Assembly: GCA_937926195.1 (NCBI GenBank)
Contig: CALEXZ010000098.1
Span: 1-60,809 of the forward strand
DNA from: an uncultured Actinomyces sp.
GTDB lineage: Bacteria; Actinomycetota; Actinomycetes; Actinomycetales; Actinomycetaceae
DNA: 60,809 nucleotides
Direction: 5' to 3'
Shown here piece after piece: positions 6,957 to 15,832 of the stretch (positions are counted from its first letter, which is position 1; the number at the start of each line of letters is the position of its first letter). A program made the translations under genes and the position numbers. The notes below the pieces were generated by a model that made no database searches, was not told the DNA's origin, and worked only from the letters and a program-made list of their open reading frames with translations.

Positions 6957-9878
6957 ATGACTCACCAGCCCACCACCCTGCTCACCGAGAGCGCCCCCGA
7001 AGCGCACGACGCCGTCGGCCCCCTCGCCGCCCCGACGCGCCTGCGCGTCGACCACCACCGTGCCGGGACCGACGTCCTCGGCGGCACGACTGCCACCCCC
7101 GCCCTGTCCTGGCAGGTCCCCACGGCGCCCGCACTGTGGCGTCAGGCGAGCGCCGAGATCGAGGTGACCCGCGGCCGCGTCGGCAATCCCACCTCGACCG
7201 AGACGGTCACCCTCACCACCGCCTCCGGCCTCTTCCACCCCTGGCCCCTGTCCCCGCTGGGCTCGCGCGAGCGCGCCACCTGGCGGGTGCGCGTCACCGG
7301 CACGGACGGCACCGTCTCCCCCTGGTCCTCCCCCGCCGTCGTCGAGACCGGCCTGCTGGATCGCTCCGACTGGGTCGCCCGCCCGGTCACCGCACCCGGA
7401 AACGCCCGCGCGGACGCCGCCCCCGTCCTCGTACGTCGGCTCACCGTCCCCGAGGGCACGACCGCCGCGCGACTGCACCTCACCGCCGGCGGCACCTACG
7501 AGACCTTCGTCGACGGCGTCAAGGTCGGCACCGACGAGCTCGCCCCCGGGTGGACCGAGTACCGCCACCGCGTCCTCGTCCAGAGCCACGACGTCACCGC
7601 AGCCCTCACCCCTGGCGAGCACGAGATCGCCGTCGTCCTCGGCAACGGCTGGTACCGCGGCCACCTGACCTGGGCCAAGCGGGAGGCGGTCTACGGCGAG
7701 CGGCTGTGGCTCCTAGCCCAGCTCGAGCTCAGCGGCGCCGAGGGCACCACCATCGTCGGCACCGACACCAGCTGGGCGTGGCGCCCCTCGAACGTCACCG
7801 CCAACGACCTCTACGACGGCCAGGACGTCGACCTGCGCCTGCCCGCCCTCGGGTCGCCGGCGGCCGAGCGGGCCGTCGAGGTCCTGCCCCTGCCCGAGGC
7901 CGCCCTGCAGCCCACCACCATGGAGATGCCGACCGTCATCGGCGAGGTCACCCCCGTCGAGGTCATCACCACCCCCTCGGGCCGCAAGGTCCTCGACCTC
8001 GGCCAGAACCTCACCGGCCACGTGCGCCTGAGGGTGACGGGCAGGGCCGGGGACGTCATCACCCTGCGCCACGCCGAGGTCCTGGAGCACGGCGAGATGG
8101 GCATGCGCCCACTGCGCGGCGCCGCCTGCACGGACCGGGTGACGCTCTCGGGCGGGGAGGACGCCGTCGCCTTCACCCTCACCCAGCACGGCTTCCGCTA
8201 CGTCGAGGTCGACGGGTTCGACGGTGACGACGCCGCCCTGGCCGCGGCCGTCACCGCCCGGGTCGTCTCCTCCGGCATGGAGCGTGCCGCCTGGTTCGAG
8301 TGCTCCAACCCGCTCGTCACCAGGCTGGTGGAGAACACGCGCTGGTCGACCATCGACAACTTCATCACCGTGCCCACAGACTGCCCGCAGCGCGATGAGC
8401 GCCTGGGGTGGACGGGTGACATCGGCGCCTTCGCGCCCACCGCCCTGTCCCTGTACGACGCCGCGGGCTTCCTCGCCTCCTGGGTCAGGGACCTCGCCTG
8501 GGCGCAGACCCCAGACGGCGCCATGCCCGTCGTCTCCCCCAACGTCCTGGGCGGCACGAAGCTGACCTGCGCCTGGGGCGACGCCGTCACGCTGGTGCCG
8601 TGGGCCGCCTACGAGGCGACCGGCGACAGGGCGCTGCTGGCCGCGAGTGTCGACGCCATGTCCCGTTTCGTCGACGGCGTGGCAGCGGTCGCCGGCCCCT
8701 CCCGACTGTGGCGCGGCGGCTTCCAGTTCGGCGACTGGCTCGACCCCGACGCCGCCCCCGACAACCCGGCGGACGCCAAGGCGGATCCGGACGTCGTCGC
8801 CACCGCCTACTTCGCCCGCAGTGCCGCCATCACCGCCCGGGCCTACGCGGTGCTCGGCGAGGACGAGCGCTGCTCCCACTACGAGGCACTGGCCGCCGAG
8901 GTGCGCCGCGCCTACCTCGACACCTACGTCACGGCCGACGGGCTCATGATCTCCGACTGCGCGACCGTCTACGCCCAGGCCCTGGCCTGGGACCTGCTCG
9001 ACACGCCGCGGCGCGTGGCCGGGGCGGGAGCGCGCCTGGCCGACCTTGTGCGACTGCGCTCCTTCCGCATCTCGACGGGCTTCGTCGGCACACCGCTGGT
9101 ACCGGTGGCGCTCCTCAAGGGAGGCCAGGCGGCGACGGCCTGTCGCCTCGTGCTGGAGAAGCACTGCCCGAGCTGGCTGTACCCGATCACGATGGGGGCG
9201 ACGACGATCTGGGAGCGCTGGGACTCCATGCTGCCCGACGGAAGCATCAACCCCGGGGAGATGACCTCCTTCAACCACTACGCGCTCGGCGCCGTCACCC
9301 AGTGGCTCCTCACGGAGCTGGCCGGCCTGGCCGTGAGCGCACCGGGCGGCTCAGCACTGCGGGTGGCGCCCGTCGTCGGGCACGGCTTCAGCCGCGCCTC
9401 GGTGGTGCGCCGCCTGGCGGTGGGAACCGCCCGGGTCGCGTGGCGGCTCGACGGCGAGCAGCTGACAGTGAGCGTCGAGGTGCCGGTGGGCGCTACCGCC
9501 GCGCTCGTCCTGCCGGGGGCCGCGCCCGAGACGGTGGCCCACGGCCGCCACGAGCGCACGGTGACGGTACCGGCAGAGCTCCTGGGCCGCGCCGGCGCTC
9601 CGATCCTCACGGTGCGCGACCTCATGGACGACGAGGAGGCGTGGGCGCGCGTCGTTGCGGCGGTCGCGGGCAAGCACGGCGCCTACATGGCAGACCCGGC
9701 TGCCACACTCACCCGTTTCCTCACGAAGGAGCTCAGCACGACCGCACGGATCGTGCCCGGAGCGGCGACGATGTACGGCTTCATCCCGGGCATGGAGGAG
9801 ATCGCGGCGGCTCTGACCGCCGTCGTCGAGGACGTCGCCCCCGAGGCCGCCGAGGTCCCCGCCGCCCAGCAGGGTTGA
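6957..9878 (+). CDS. GH78 alpha-L-rhamnosidase (intact, with C-terminal extension)
   Basis: The 973-residue protein is an inverting alpha-L-rhamnosidase removing terminal rhamnose from glycosides. It has the N-terminal Ig-like domain (RLRVDHHRAGTDVLGG, then SWQVPT), a beta-sandwich with the NGWYRGHL motif, the barrel motif DCPQRDERLGWTGD (Asp475, Glu481), FGDWLDP, and GATTIWERWDS with the likely catalytic Glu753. No signal peptide is seen, so action on imported glycosides is likely. After the usual C-terminal beta domain (ending near residue 880) there is an extra stretch of about 80 residues of mainly helical, acidic character that rhamnosidase 3 lacks. A GGAGG ribosome site lies 5 bases before the ATG at 6957. 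Confidence 0.93.
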   Translation: MTHQPTTLLTESAPEAHDAVGPLAAPTRLRVDHHRAGTDVLGGTTATPALSWQVPTAPALWRQASAEIEVTRGRVGNPTSTETVTLTTASGLFHPWPLSPLGSRERATWRVRVTGTDGTVSPWSSPAVVETGLLDRSDWVARPVTAPGNARADAAPVLVRRLTVPEGTTAARLHLTAGGTYETFVDGVKVGTDELAPGWTEYRHRVLVQSHDVTAALTPGEHEIAVVLGNGWYRGHLTWAKREAVYGERLWLLAQLELSGAEGTTIVGTDTSWAWRPSNVTANDLYDGQDVDLRLPALGSPAAERAVEVLPLPEAALQPTTMEMPTVIGEVTPVEVITTPSGRKVLDLGQNLTGHVRLRVTGRAGDVITLRHAEVLEHGEMGMRPLRGAACTDRVTLSGGEDAVAFTLTQHGFRYVEVDGFDGDDAALAAAVTARVVSSGMERAAWFECSNPLVTRLVENTRWSTIDNFITVPTDCPQRDERLGWTGDIGAFAPTALSLYDAAGFLASWVRDLAWAQTPDGAMPVVSPNVLGGTKLTCAWGDAVTLVPWAAYEATGDRALLAASVDAMSRFVDGVAAVAGPSRLWRGGFQFGDWLDPDAAPDNPADAKADPDVVATAYFARSAAITARAYAVLGEDERCSHYEALAAEVRRAYLDTYVTADGLMISDCATVYAQALAWDLLDTPRRVAGAGARLADLVRLRSFRISTGFVGTPLVPVALLKGGQAATACRLVLEKHCPSWLYPITMGATTIWERWDSMLPDGSINPGEMTSFNHYALGAVTQWLLTELAGLAVSAPGGSALRVAPVVGHGFSRASVVRRLAVGTARVAWRLDGEQLTVSVEVPVGATAALVLPGAAPETVAHGRHERTVTVPAELLGRAGAPILTVRDLMDDEEAWARVVAAVAGKHGAYMADPAATLTRFLTKELSTTARIVPGAATMYGFIPGMEEIAAALTAVVEDVAPEAAEVPAAQQG

Positions 9879-9917
9879 GCGGGTCCACGGCGGCGCCGAC
9901 CCACGCGCTCCCACCCC

Positions 9918-9988
9918 GCCGAGTTCGAGGGTTGCGCGCCGAGTTCGATGTCTTAGGCGCCGAACTCGGCGCATAACCCTCGAACTCG
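9918..9988. repeat. 71-nt palindromic intergenic repeat, copy 1
   Basis: GAGTTCGAGGGTT (9921-9933) pairs with AACCCTCGAACTC (9975-9987), and GCGCCGAGTTCG (9936-9947) with CGAACTCGGCGC (9961-9972): a 25-bp stem with one 2-base mismatch and a 13-base loop. It lies between rhamnosidases 2 and 3. Three further copies of the same length are at 12922, 49332 and 56650. Confidence 0.9.
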
Positions 9989-10015
9989 ACATCAGGGGGG
10001 CGCCACCACACACCG

Positions 10016-10063
10016 TTGACCGACGCCAGCACCACAATCTACCGTTGAGTCGATTCAATGAGG
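10016..10063 (+). promoter_or_regulatory. Promoter and LacI-type operator of rhamnosidase 3
   Basis: TTGACC (10016-10021) and TACCGT (10040-10045) are spaced 18 bases, and TTGAGTCGATTCAA (10045-10058) overlaps the end of the -10 hexamer. The operator matches that of rhamnosidase 2 in 12 of 14 positions. Repressor binding here would cover the transcription start. The two paralogous genes thus appear to be co-regulated although they do not form one operon. Confidence 0.55.
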
Positions 10064-10089
10064 AACATCCCGCGCCCCCGGAGGTCCAC

Positions 10090-12873
10090 GTGTCAGCCCT
10101 GACCACCATCCGCCCGCTCACCCCCGAACCCGAGCTCACCTTCGAGACCCTCACGGACCCGGTGGGCGCCCTCGCCGCCCCCGCGCACCTGAAGATCGAC
10201 CAGCACCTGCCCGGCGACGTCCTCGGCGGCGCCACCGCCACGCCGCGCCTGTCCTGGGAGATCCCCACCGCCCCCGCAGGATGGAGGGCCTCCGGCGCGG
10301 AGCTCGAGATCACCCGCACCGACGCCGCCGGGCGCCCCGTGGACAAGAGCGTCGTCCTGCCCCTGAGCACCTGGGACGGGGTGCTGGCCGAGTGGCCCGG
10401 AGAGCCGCTGCGCTCCCGCGAGCGGGTCGTGCTGCGCGTGCGAGTGTCCGGCAGGGTCGGCGACGCGACCACCACAGACACCGGCTGGTCCGCGCCGCTC
10501 GCCTACGAGGTGGGCCTGCTCGCGCCCGAGGACTGGGAGGCACTGCCCGTGGGCCCGTCGTGGCCCGAGAACCCGCTGGCCGACCGGCGCCCGCCGCGGG
10601 TACGCACCGAGTTCACGCTGAGCTCCCCCGTCGTCGCCGCCCGCGCCTACGTCAGCGCCCACGGCCTTATCCGCGCCGAGATCGACGGCCGTCGCGTGGG
10701 CGCCGACGAGCTCGTCCCCGGCTGGACGGTCTACGGGGAGCGGATCGTCGCCCGCACCTACGACGTCACCGACCTGCTCACCACGACCCCGGGCTCCCCC
10801 GAGCAGACGGACGGCACCGGCGCGCACGCCGTCGGCGCCCAGCTGGCGGACGGCTGGTACCGCGGCCACATCGGTTTCGACGGCGGCTACCGCAACCTGT
10901 ACGGCGAGGACGTCGCCGCGGTCATCCAACTGGAGGTCCTGCACGCCGACGGAACCCGTACGACCGTCGCCACCGACGGCGCCTGGCGGGCCGGGGCCGG
11001 CGAGGTCCTCGTCTCCGACCTGTACGACGGCGAGAAGACGGACGCACGCCTGGCCACCCCCGGATGGTCGCTCCCCGGCTTCGACGACTCCACCTGGCTG
11101 CCGGTGGCGGTCGGTGCCAGCGACGCCGAGCGGCTCGTCATGCCCTCGGACGCGCCCGTGCGCACCACCGACGTGCTCGCCCCGGTGGCGGTCAGCGTGC
11201 TCCCGCCGGTGGTGCTCGACTTCAACGGCATCGCCATCGAGATGGCCCCCGAGCGCGTGCTCATCGACTTCGGGCAGAACATCTCCGGGCGCCTGCGTAT
11301 CCGGGTGAGCGGTGAGGCCGGCCAGAGCATCACCCTGCGTCACGCCGAGGTCCTGGAGGACGGCGGGCTGGGGATGCGACCCCTGCGCGAGGCCGAGTCC
11401 ACCGACGTCTACACGCTCGCGGGCGGCGGTGAGGAGGAGTGGGAGCCGGTCTTCGCGATCCACGGCTTCCGCTACGCGGACGTCACCGGCTGGCCCGGCG
11501 GCGGTGAGGCCGCCCGGGCCGCCATCGAGGCCGGGGCCGTGCACGCCGTCGTCCTGCACACCGAGATGGAGCGCCTGGGCGCCTTCACCGCCTCCGACGA
11601 GCGCGTGACCCGCCTGCACGAGAACTCACGCTGGTCCATGCGCGACAACTTCGTGTCCATCCCCACCGACTGTCCGCAACGCGACGAGCGCCTGGGCTGG
11701 ACCGGTGACATCCAGGCCTTCGCACCGACGGCGGCCTTCCACTACGGCTGCACGGGCATGCTGTCCTCCTGGCTCGTCGACCTCGAGATCGAGCAGGCCG
11801 CCCACGGCACGGTGCCGTGGTACGTGCCGGTGATCCCCGGCGGGTTCTGGAGCCCACCGGTCCCAGGGGCCGTGTGGGGCGACGCCGCCGTCGTCGTGCC
11901 GTGGGAGCTGTACGTGGCCACCGGTGACCTCGGCCTGCTGGAGCAGCAGTACGACTCGGCCCGTGGCTGGGTCGATCTCGTGACCTCACTGGCCGACGAC
12001 GACCACTGCTGGACCACGGGCGGGCGCCAGCTGGGCGACTGGCTGGATCCCACGGCGCCGCCGGACAACCCGATGCTTGCCATGACGGACCCCGCCCTCG
12101 TTGCCACGGCCTTCTACGCGCGCAGCGCCCGGCTCTTGTCACGCTGGGCGGCGGCGCTGGGACGGATGGCGGACGCCGAGCGCTACGGCACGCTCGCCGA
12201 CGCCATCGGGGCAGGCTTCCGGTCCCGCTTCACCGACGGCGCCGGGCACCTGACCTCCGACACGCAGTGCGCCTACGCCCTGACCATCGCCTTCGACCTC
12301 GCCGGTGACGCCGAGCGGCTGAGGGTGGCCGGTGAGCGCCTCGCCGCGCTCGTCGAGGACTGCGGCGCTCATGTCGGCACCGGCTTCGCGGGCACTCCTG
12401 TGCTCACGGGCGCGCTCACGCGCACGGGCCACACGGCGGAGGCCTACCGCCTGCTCCTGGAGGACACGTGCCCGTCGTGGCTCTACGCGGTGAGCATGGG
12501 CGCCACCACCACCTGGGAGCGCTGGGACTCCATGCTGCCCGACGGCAGCATCAACCCCGGAGGCATGACCTCCTTCAACCACTACGCCCTGGGGGCGGTG
12601 GCCGCCTGGCTGGAGCGCGAGGTGGCGGGCCTGGCCCCGGCCCAGCCCGCCTACCGCGTCATCGAGGTCGCGCCCCGGCCCGGTCCGGGTCTCACCAGCG
12701 CCCAGGCGGTGCACCGCACGCCCTTCGGCTGGGCGGCCTCGGCCTGGCGGGTCGACGACGACGGGATCACGGTCGAGGTCGTCGTTCCCGTGGGGGCCAG
12801 GGCGCGGGTGAGCCTGCCGGGTGCCGCGACCCCGGTCGAGCTCTCCCACGGTCGGCACACCCTCACCGCCTGA
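10090..12873 (+). CDS. GH78 alpha-L-rhamnosidase (intact)
   Basis: The 927-residue product has the complete GH78 layout: RLSWEIPTAP in the N-terminal domain, DGWYRGHIG in the beta-sandwich, DCPQRDERLGWTGD (Asp527, Glu533), GDWLDPTAPPDNP, GATTTWERWDS (Glu810) and FNHYALGAV. It is clearly a paralogue of rhamnosidase 2 (same order, long identical motifs). GTG at 10090 is chosen because GGAGG sits at 10080-10084; a TTG at 10045 opens the frame but lies inside the operator. No signal peptide is seen. Together with rhamnosidase 2 it probably trims different rhamnosides such as those of flavonoids or host/bacterial glycans; the specificity cannot be read from sequence. Confidence 0.93.
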   Translation: MSALTTIRPLTPEPELTFETLTDPVGALAAPAHLKIDQHLPGDVLGGATATPRLSWEIPTAPAGWRASGAELEITRTDAAGRPVDKSVVLPLSTWDGVLAEWPGEPLRSRERVVLRVRVSGRVGDATTTDTGWSAPLAYEVGLLAPEDWEALPVGPSWPENPLADRRPPRVRTEFTLSSPVVAARAYVSAHGLIRAEIDGRRVGADELVPGWTVYGERIVARTYDVTDLLTTTPGSPEQTDGTGAHAVGAQLADGWYRGHIGFDGGYRNLYGEDVAAVIQLEVLHADGTRTTVATDGAWRAGAGEVLVSDLYDGEKTDARLATPGWSLPGFDDSTWLPVAVGASDAERLVMPSDAPVRTTDVLAPVAVSVLPPVVLDFNGIAIEMAPERVLIDFGQNISGRLRIRVSGEAGQSITLRHAEVLEDGGLGMRPLREAESTDVYTLAGGGEEEWEPVFAIHGFRYADVTGWPGGGEAARAAIEAGAVHAVVLHTEMERLGAFTASDERVTRLHENSRWSMRDNFVSIPTDCPQRDERLGWTGDIQAFAPTAAFHYGCTGMLSSWLVDLEIEQAAHGTVPWYVPVIPGGFWSPPVPGAVWGDAAVVVPWELYVATGDLGLLEQQYDSARGWVDLVTSLADDDHCWTTGGRQLGDWLDPTAPPDNPMLAMTDPALVATAFYARSARLLSRWAAALGRMADAERYGTLADAIGAGFRSRFTDGAGHLTSDTQCAYALTIAFDLAGDAERLRVAGERLAALVEDCGAHVGTGFAGTPVLTGALTRTGHTAEAYRLLLEDTCPSWLYAVSMGATTTWERWDSMLPDGSINPGGMTSFNHYALGAVAAWLEREVAGLAPAQPAYRVIEVAPRPGPGLTSAQAVHRTPFGWAASAWRVDDDGITVEVVVPVGARARVSLPGAATPVELSHGRHTLTA

Positions 12874-12921
12874 GATCGCCCCACCTGCGCCCGCGCCCTC
12901 AGCAGCCTGTGCCCCGCCTCC

Positions 12922-12992
12922 GCCGAGTTCGGGGGTTGTGTTCCGAGTTCGAGCTCTAACACCCCGAACTCAAGACGTAACCCTCGAACTCG
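12922..12992. repeat. 71-nt palindromic intergenic repeat, copy 2
   Basis: This copy follows the 3' end of rhamnosidase 3. The outer arms are GAGTTCGGGGGTT and AACCCTCGAACTC (one mismatch); the inner arm GAGTTCG...CGAACTC is kept while the flanking bases have drifted. Its loop contains CTCTAAC in place of the TCTTAGGC of copy 1. Confidence 0.88.
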
Positions 12993-13101
12993 CGTGTGGA
13001 CGGGGCCACGCAGCGACCGAGATCGAGCCCGGAAGGCGCCCGCTCCACCGTCGGCGATCAACTACTGGCATCAACACACCCACATCAGCGAGGATGAACC
13101 T

Positions 13102-13533
13102 ATGAGCAGGACCCCCGATCTCACCACCGGATTCGACCGCACGAGCAAGGCCCGGGTAGCCACGGACAAGCCGGCCCGCTACGGTCACCAGCTCGTGTCC
13201 CACATGGGGCGCACGATCGAGGCCACCTGGGACCAGGACACCGCCTCGGGCCGGCTGTCCTTCACCCGCGAGGGCCCGAGCATCGGCGTCGTTGAGATCT
13301 CCTGCGCCGACGGCGTGCTGGAACTGTGTCTGTCCACCACGGACGAGCACCTGGCGCGGCTTGAGCACGTCACCGGTATCCACCTGGCACGCTTCGGTCA
13401 GCGCGATGGCCTCGCTGTGACCTGGACCCGCGACGACGGTACCCCTGGAACCGTCCAGGGCCCGCTCACGCTGGAGGACATGGAGCGCATGCGCCGCGAG
13501 CGCGAGGCACGTCAGCAGTCCCGGCAGGACTGA
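13102..13533 (+). CDS. DUF2218 family protein
   Basis: The 143-residue soluble protein shows the DUF2218 pattern: KARVATDKPARYGHQLVSHM near residue 16, a beta-rich middle (GRLSFTREGPSIGVVEIS), then a two-helix stretch with HVTGIHLARFGQRDGL. Family members are small cytoplasmic proteins often found near siderophore or iron genes, with no established biochemical role. ATG at 13102 has AGGAT 5-9 bases upstream; the frame is open to 12994 but that part is unlike the family. The C-terminus is an Arg/Glu/Met-rich helix after residue 120. No partner gene is evident; the next gene is convergent. Confidence 0.8.
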   Translation: MSRTPDLTTGFDRTSKARVATDKPARYGHQLVSHMGRTIEATWDQDTASGRLSFTREGPSIGVVEISCADGVLELCLSTTDEHLARLEHVTGIHLARFGQRDGLAVTWTRDDGTPGTVQGPLTLEDMERMRREREARQQSRQD

Positions 13534-13571
13534 CGCCCCGCTGCGCCCCCCGCACACGGGACCGCACCGGC

Positions 13572-15047
13572 TCAGACCTGCTCGTCGCCCAGGCTCGTGA
13601 TGTGCCCCTGCGGGTCCTTGACCCGCAGCATGAGCAGCAGACCGAGAGCGAGCACGACGACGATTCCCAGCACACCCCAGTAGCCTGCGCTGCCCTCCAC
13701 CACCCTGCTGCCCAGGGCGATGAAGAGGCCGTACATGGCGGGCGCCATGAAGGACACGGCGCGCCCCGTCGTGGCGTAGAGCCCGAAGATCTCACCCTCG
13801 CGGCCCTCGGGGATGACGCGGGCGAGGAAGGAGCGGGCCGCGGACTGGGCCGGACCGACGCAGCCCGACAGCACCAGTCCCAGCACCCAGAAGACGGCGG
13901 TGCCTCCGTCGTGGAGGAGGAAGACCCCCAGGCCGACGACGACGAGGATCCCCAGCGTGCCGAGGATGACCTTGCGGGGTCCGAGGACGTCGTCGAGGCG
14001 ACCGCCCACGATGGTGGCGATCCCGGCGACGAGGTTCGCGGCGATCGCGAAGATGATGACGTCGCCGCTGGAGAAGCCGAAGGTGTTCTGGGCGATGATG
14101 CCGCCGTAGGTGAACACGCCGGCGAGGCCGTCACGGAAGACCGCCGCGGCGAGCAGGAACCACAGGACCTCGGGGTGGGTGCGGTAGAGCCCCACGAGCG
14201 TGCGCCACAGGCGCTTGTAGGAGGCCCACAGGGACTCGCGGCGCAGGACGCCGCGCCCGGGCTCGTGGAGCAGGGCGGGCTCGGACTCCAGCCCGGTGGA
14301 GGTCCGCTCGGTGCCGCGCAGCTCGGCGTCGGCCACGGCCAGGCGACGGCGGCGCGCCCCCGCACCGGACTGGGTGATGAGCACGGGAACGGCGCAGACG
14401 CCGAACCAGGCGGCGGCGATGAGCATGCTCACGCGCACGTTGAGGCCGTTCTCACTCGTCACCCCGAACCAGCCGACCTCGGGGCTGATGAAGCCGACGT
14501 AGAGGATGAGCAGCAGGACGATGCCACCGATATAGCCCATGCCCCAGCCCAGGCCGGAGACGGCACCCACGCGGTCCTTGGTGGCCAGGTGGGACAGGAT
14601 CCCGTTGTAGTTGACGCTCGCGAGCTCGAAGAAGACGTTGCCCACCCCCAGCAGCGTGATGCCGAACCACAGGTACCCGGGCTGCGGGAGAACGAGGTAC
14701 AGGGCGGCGCTGACGGCGACGACGACGGCGGTGTAGGCGCCCAGCCAGAAGACCGTGCGCCCCGCACGGTCCGAGCGCTGGCCGGTGACGGGCGCCAGCA
14801 GGGCGATGCAGGCTCCGGCGATCGTCAGGCCGAGGGAGAGGGCTGACTCGGTGGCTGCGGGGTCGCCGAAGGAGGAGCTCGTGAGGTACACGGTGAACAC
14901 GAAGGTCGTGATGACCGCGTTGAAGGCTGCCGAGCCCCAGTCCCACAGGCCCCAGGCGATGACGGGCCAGGTCAGCAGACGGCTGCGTGAGGTCGGGGCG
15001 TGCTCGACGGCGGCGGGAGCGCTCGCGCGCGGGGCGGCGGAGGTCAT
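13572..15047 (-). CDS. MFS transporter, UMF1/Atg22-like family
   Basis: The 491-residue protein has about 12 membrane segments and opens with ITWGLWDWG-type residues (VIAWGLWDWGSAAFNAVITT) that are typical of the UMF1 (Atg22-like) branch of MFS, followed by NVFFELASVNYNGIL and GLGWGMGYIGGI. A long basic cytoplasmic loop near residues 210-275 separates the halves. In this branch the transported solute is mostly unknown (amino acids have been suggested from yeast Atg22). The start ATG at 15047 has AGG about 12 bases upstream, a weak site. It is convergent with the DUF2218 gene. Confidence 0.85.
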   Translation of the reverse strand: MTSAAPRASAPAAVEHAPTSRSRLLTWPVIAWGLWDWGSAAFNAVITTFVFTVYLTSSSFGDPAATESALSLGLTIAGACIALLAPVTGQRSDRAGRTVFWLGAYTAVVVAVSAALYLVLPQPGYLWFGITLLGVGNVFFELASVNYNGILSHLATKDRVGAVSGLGWGMGYIGGIVLLLILYVGFISPEVGWFGVTSENGLNVRVSMLIAAAWFGVCAVPVLITQSGAGARRRRLAVADAELRGTERTSTGLESEPALLHEPGRGVLRRESLWASYKRLWRTLVGLYRTHPEVLWFLLAAAVFRDGLAGVFTYGGIIAQNTFGFSSGDVIIFAIAANLVAGIATIVGGRLDDVLGPRKVILGTLGILVVVGLGVFLLHDGGTAVFWVLGLVLSGCVGPAQSAARSFLARVIPEGREGEIFGLYATTGRAVSFMAPAMYGLFIALGSRVVEGSAGYWGVLGIVVVLALGLLLMLRVKDPQGHITSLGDEQV

Positions 15048-15130
15048 GGTCGTGAGCCTACGACCCCGCGCGCAGCGTCGGGTGCCGCTCGGCGAGGGTC
15101 ACGCACGACACTGCCGGAGCACCACCGTCC

Positions 15131-15625
15131 TCAGGCGGCGGTGCCGGAGCCCAGGACCTCGTCGAGCTTGGACTCGGCGGCGTCCTCGGCGGTCTTCTCC
15201 GCCAGGGCAAGCTCGGAGACGAGGATCTGGCGAGCCTTGGAGAGCATGCGCTTCTCCCCTGCGGACAGACCGCGGTCCGTGTCCCGGCGGGACAGGTCCC
15301 GCACGACCTCGGCGACCTTGATGACGTCCCCGGAGGCGATCTTCTCCTGGTTCGCCTTGAAACGGCGCGACCAGTTGGTGGGCTCCTCGGTGAGGGGGGC
15401 GCGCAGCACGTCGAAGACGCGCTCCAGGCCCTCCTGGTCGACGACGTCGCGCACGCCGATGAGCTCGACGCTCTCAGCGGGGACGAGGATCGTCAGGTCA
15501 CCCTGGGCGACCTCGAGCTGCAGGTAGGTCTTCTCCTCGCCGCGCACCTTGCGCTGACGGATGTCAATGATCCGGGCCGCACCGTGGTGGGGGTAGACGA
15601 CGGTCTCGCCGACTTCGAAGGTCAT
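15131..15625 (-). CDS. carD: CarD/CdnL family RNA polymerase-binding regulator
   Basis: The 164-residue protein matches mycobacterial CarD along its length: an N-terminal RNAP-beta-interacting domain (FEVGETVVYPHHGAARI, residues 3-19; VAQGDLTILVPAE) and the C-terminal helical DNA-binding domain with EEPTNWSRRFKANQEKI, the conserved Trp, and LSAGEKRMLSKARQIL. CarD stabilises the open complex at rRNA and other housekeeping promoters. The ATG at 15625 matches the start of relatives; a GTG four codons upstream (15637) with GGAAG close to it is an alternative. The gene has an A+T-rich promoter region upstream (TAAAAT on the minus strand at 15662-15667). Confidence 0.95.
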   Translation of the reverse strand: MTFEVGETVVYPHHGAARIIDIRQRKVRGEEKTYLQLEVAQGDLTILVPAESVELIGVRDVVDQEGLERVFDVLRAPLTEEPTNWSRRFKANQEKIASGDVIKVAEVVRDLSRRDTDRGLSAGEKRMLSKARQILVSELALAEKTAEDAAESKLDEVLGSGTAA

Positions 15626-15737
15626 AGGGGAGGTCACTTCCAGTCAGTAATACAGGCTGCCATTTTAGCAGGATTCCGCGGTAATACTGGGGGACGTAAC
15701 TCACAGCGCGGGAGCCCGCGCACCGGCCACGGAACAC

Positions 15738-15775
15738 GTGCGACCCCGGGACCCGGGTGGGTCCTGGGGCCGCAC
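15738..15775 (-). terminator. Hairpin downstream of gpmA
   Basis: GTGCGACCCCGGGACCC (15738-15754) pairs with GGGTCCTGGGGCCGCAC (15759-15775), 17 positions with three mismatches or wobbles and a 4-base loop. It lies 58 bases beyond the gpmA stop codon on the minus strand, ahead of the carD promoter region. Confidence 0.6.
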
Positions 15776-15832
15776 GCACCGCCTGGTGAGGGGACGGCGC
15801 TCAGCGCGCTCGCACGCTGGTCGGGCGCAAGA

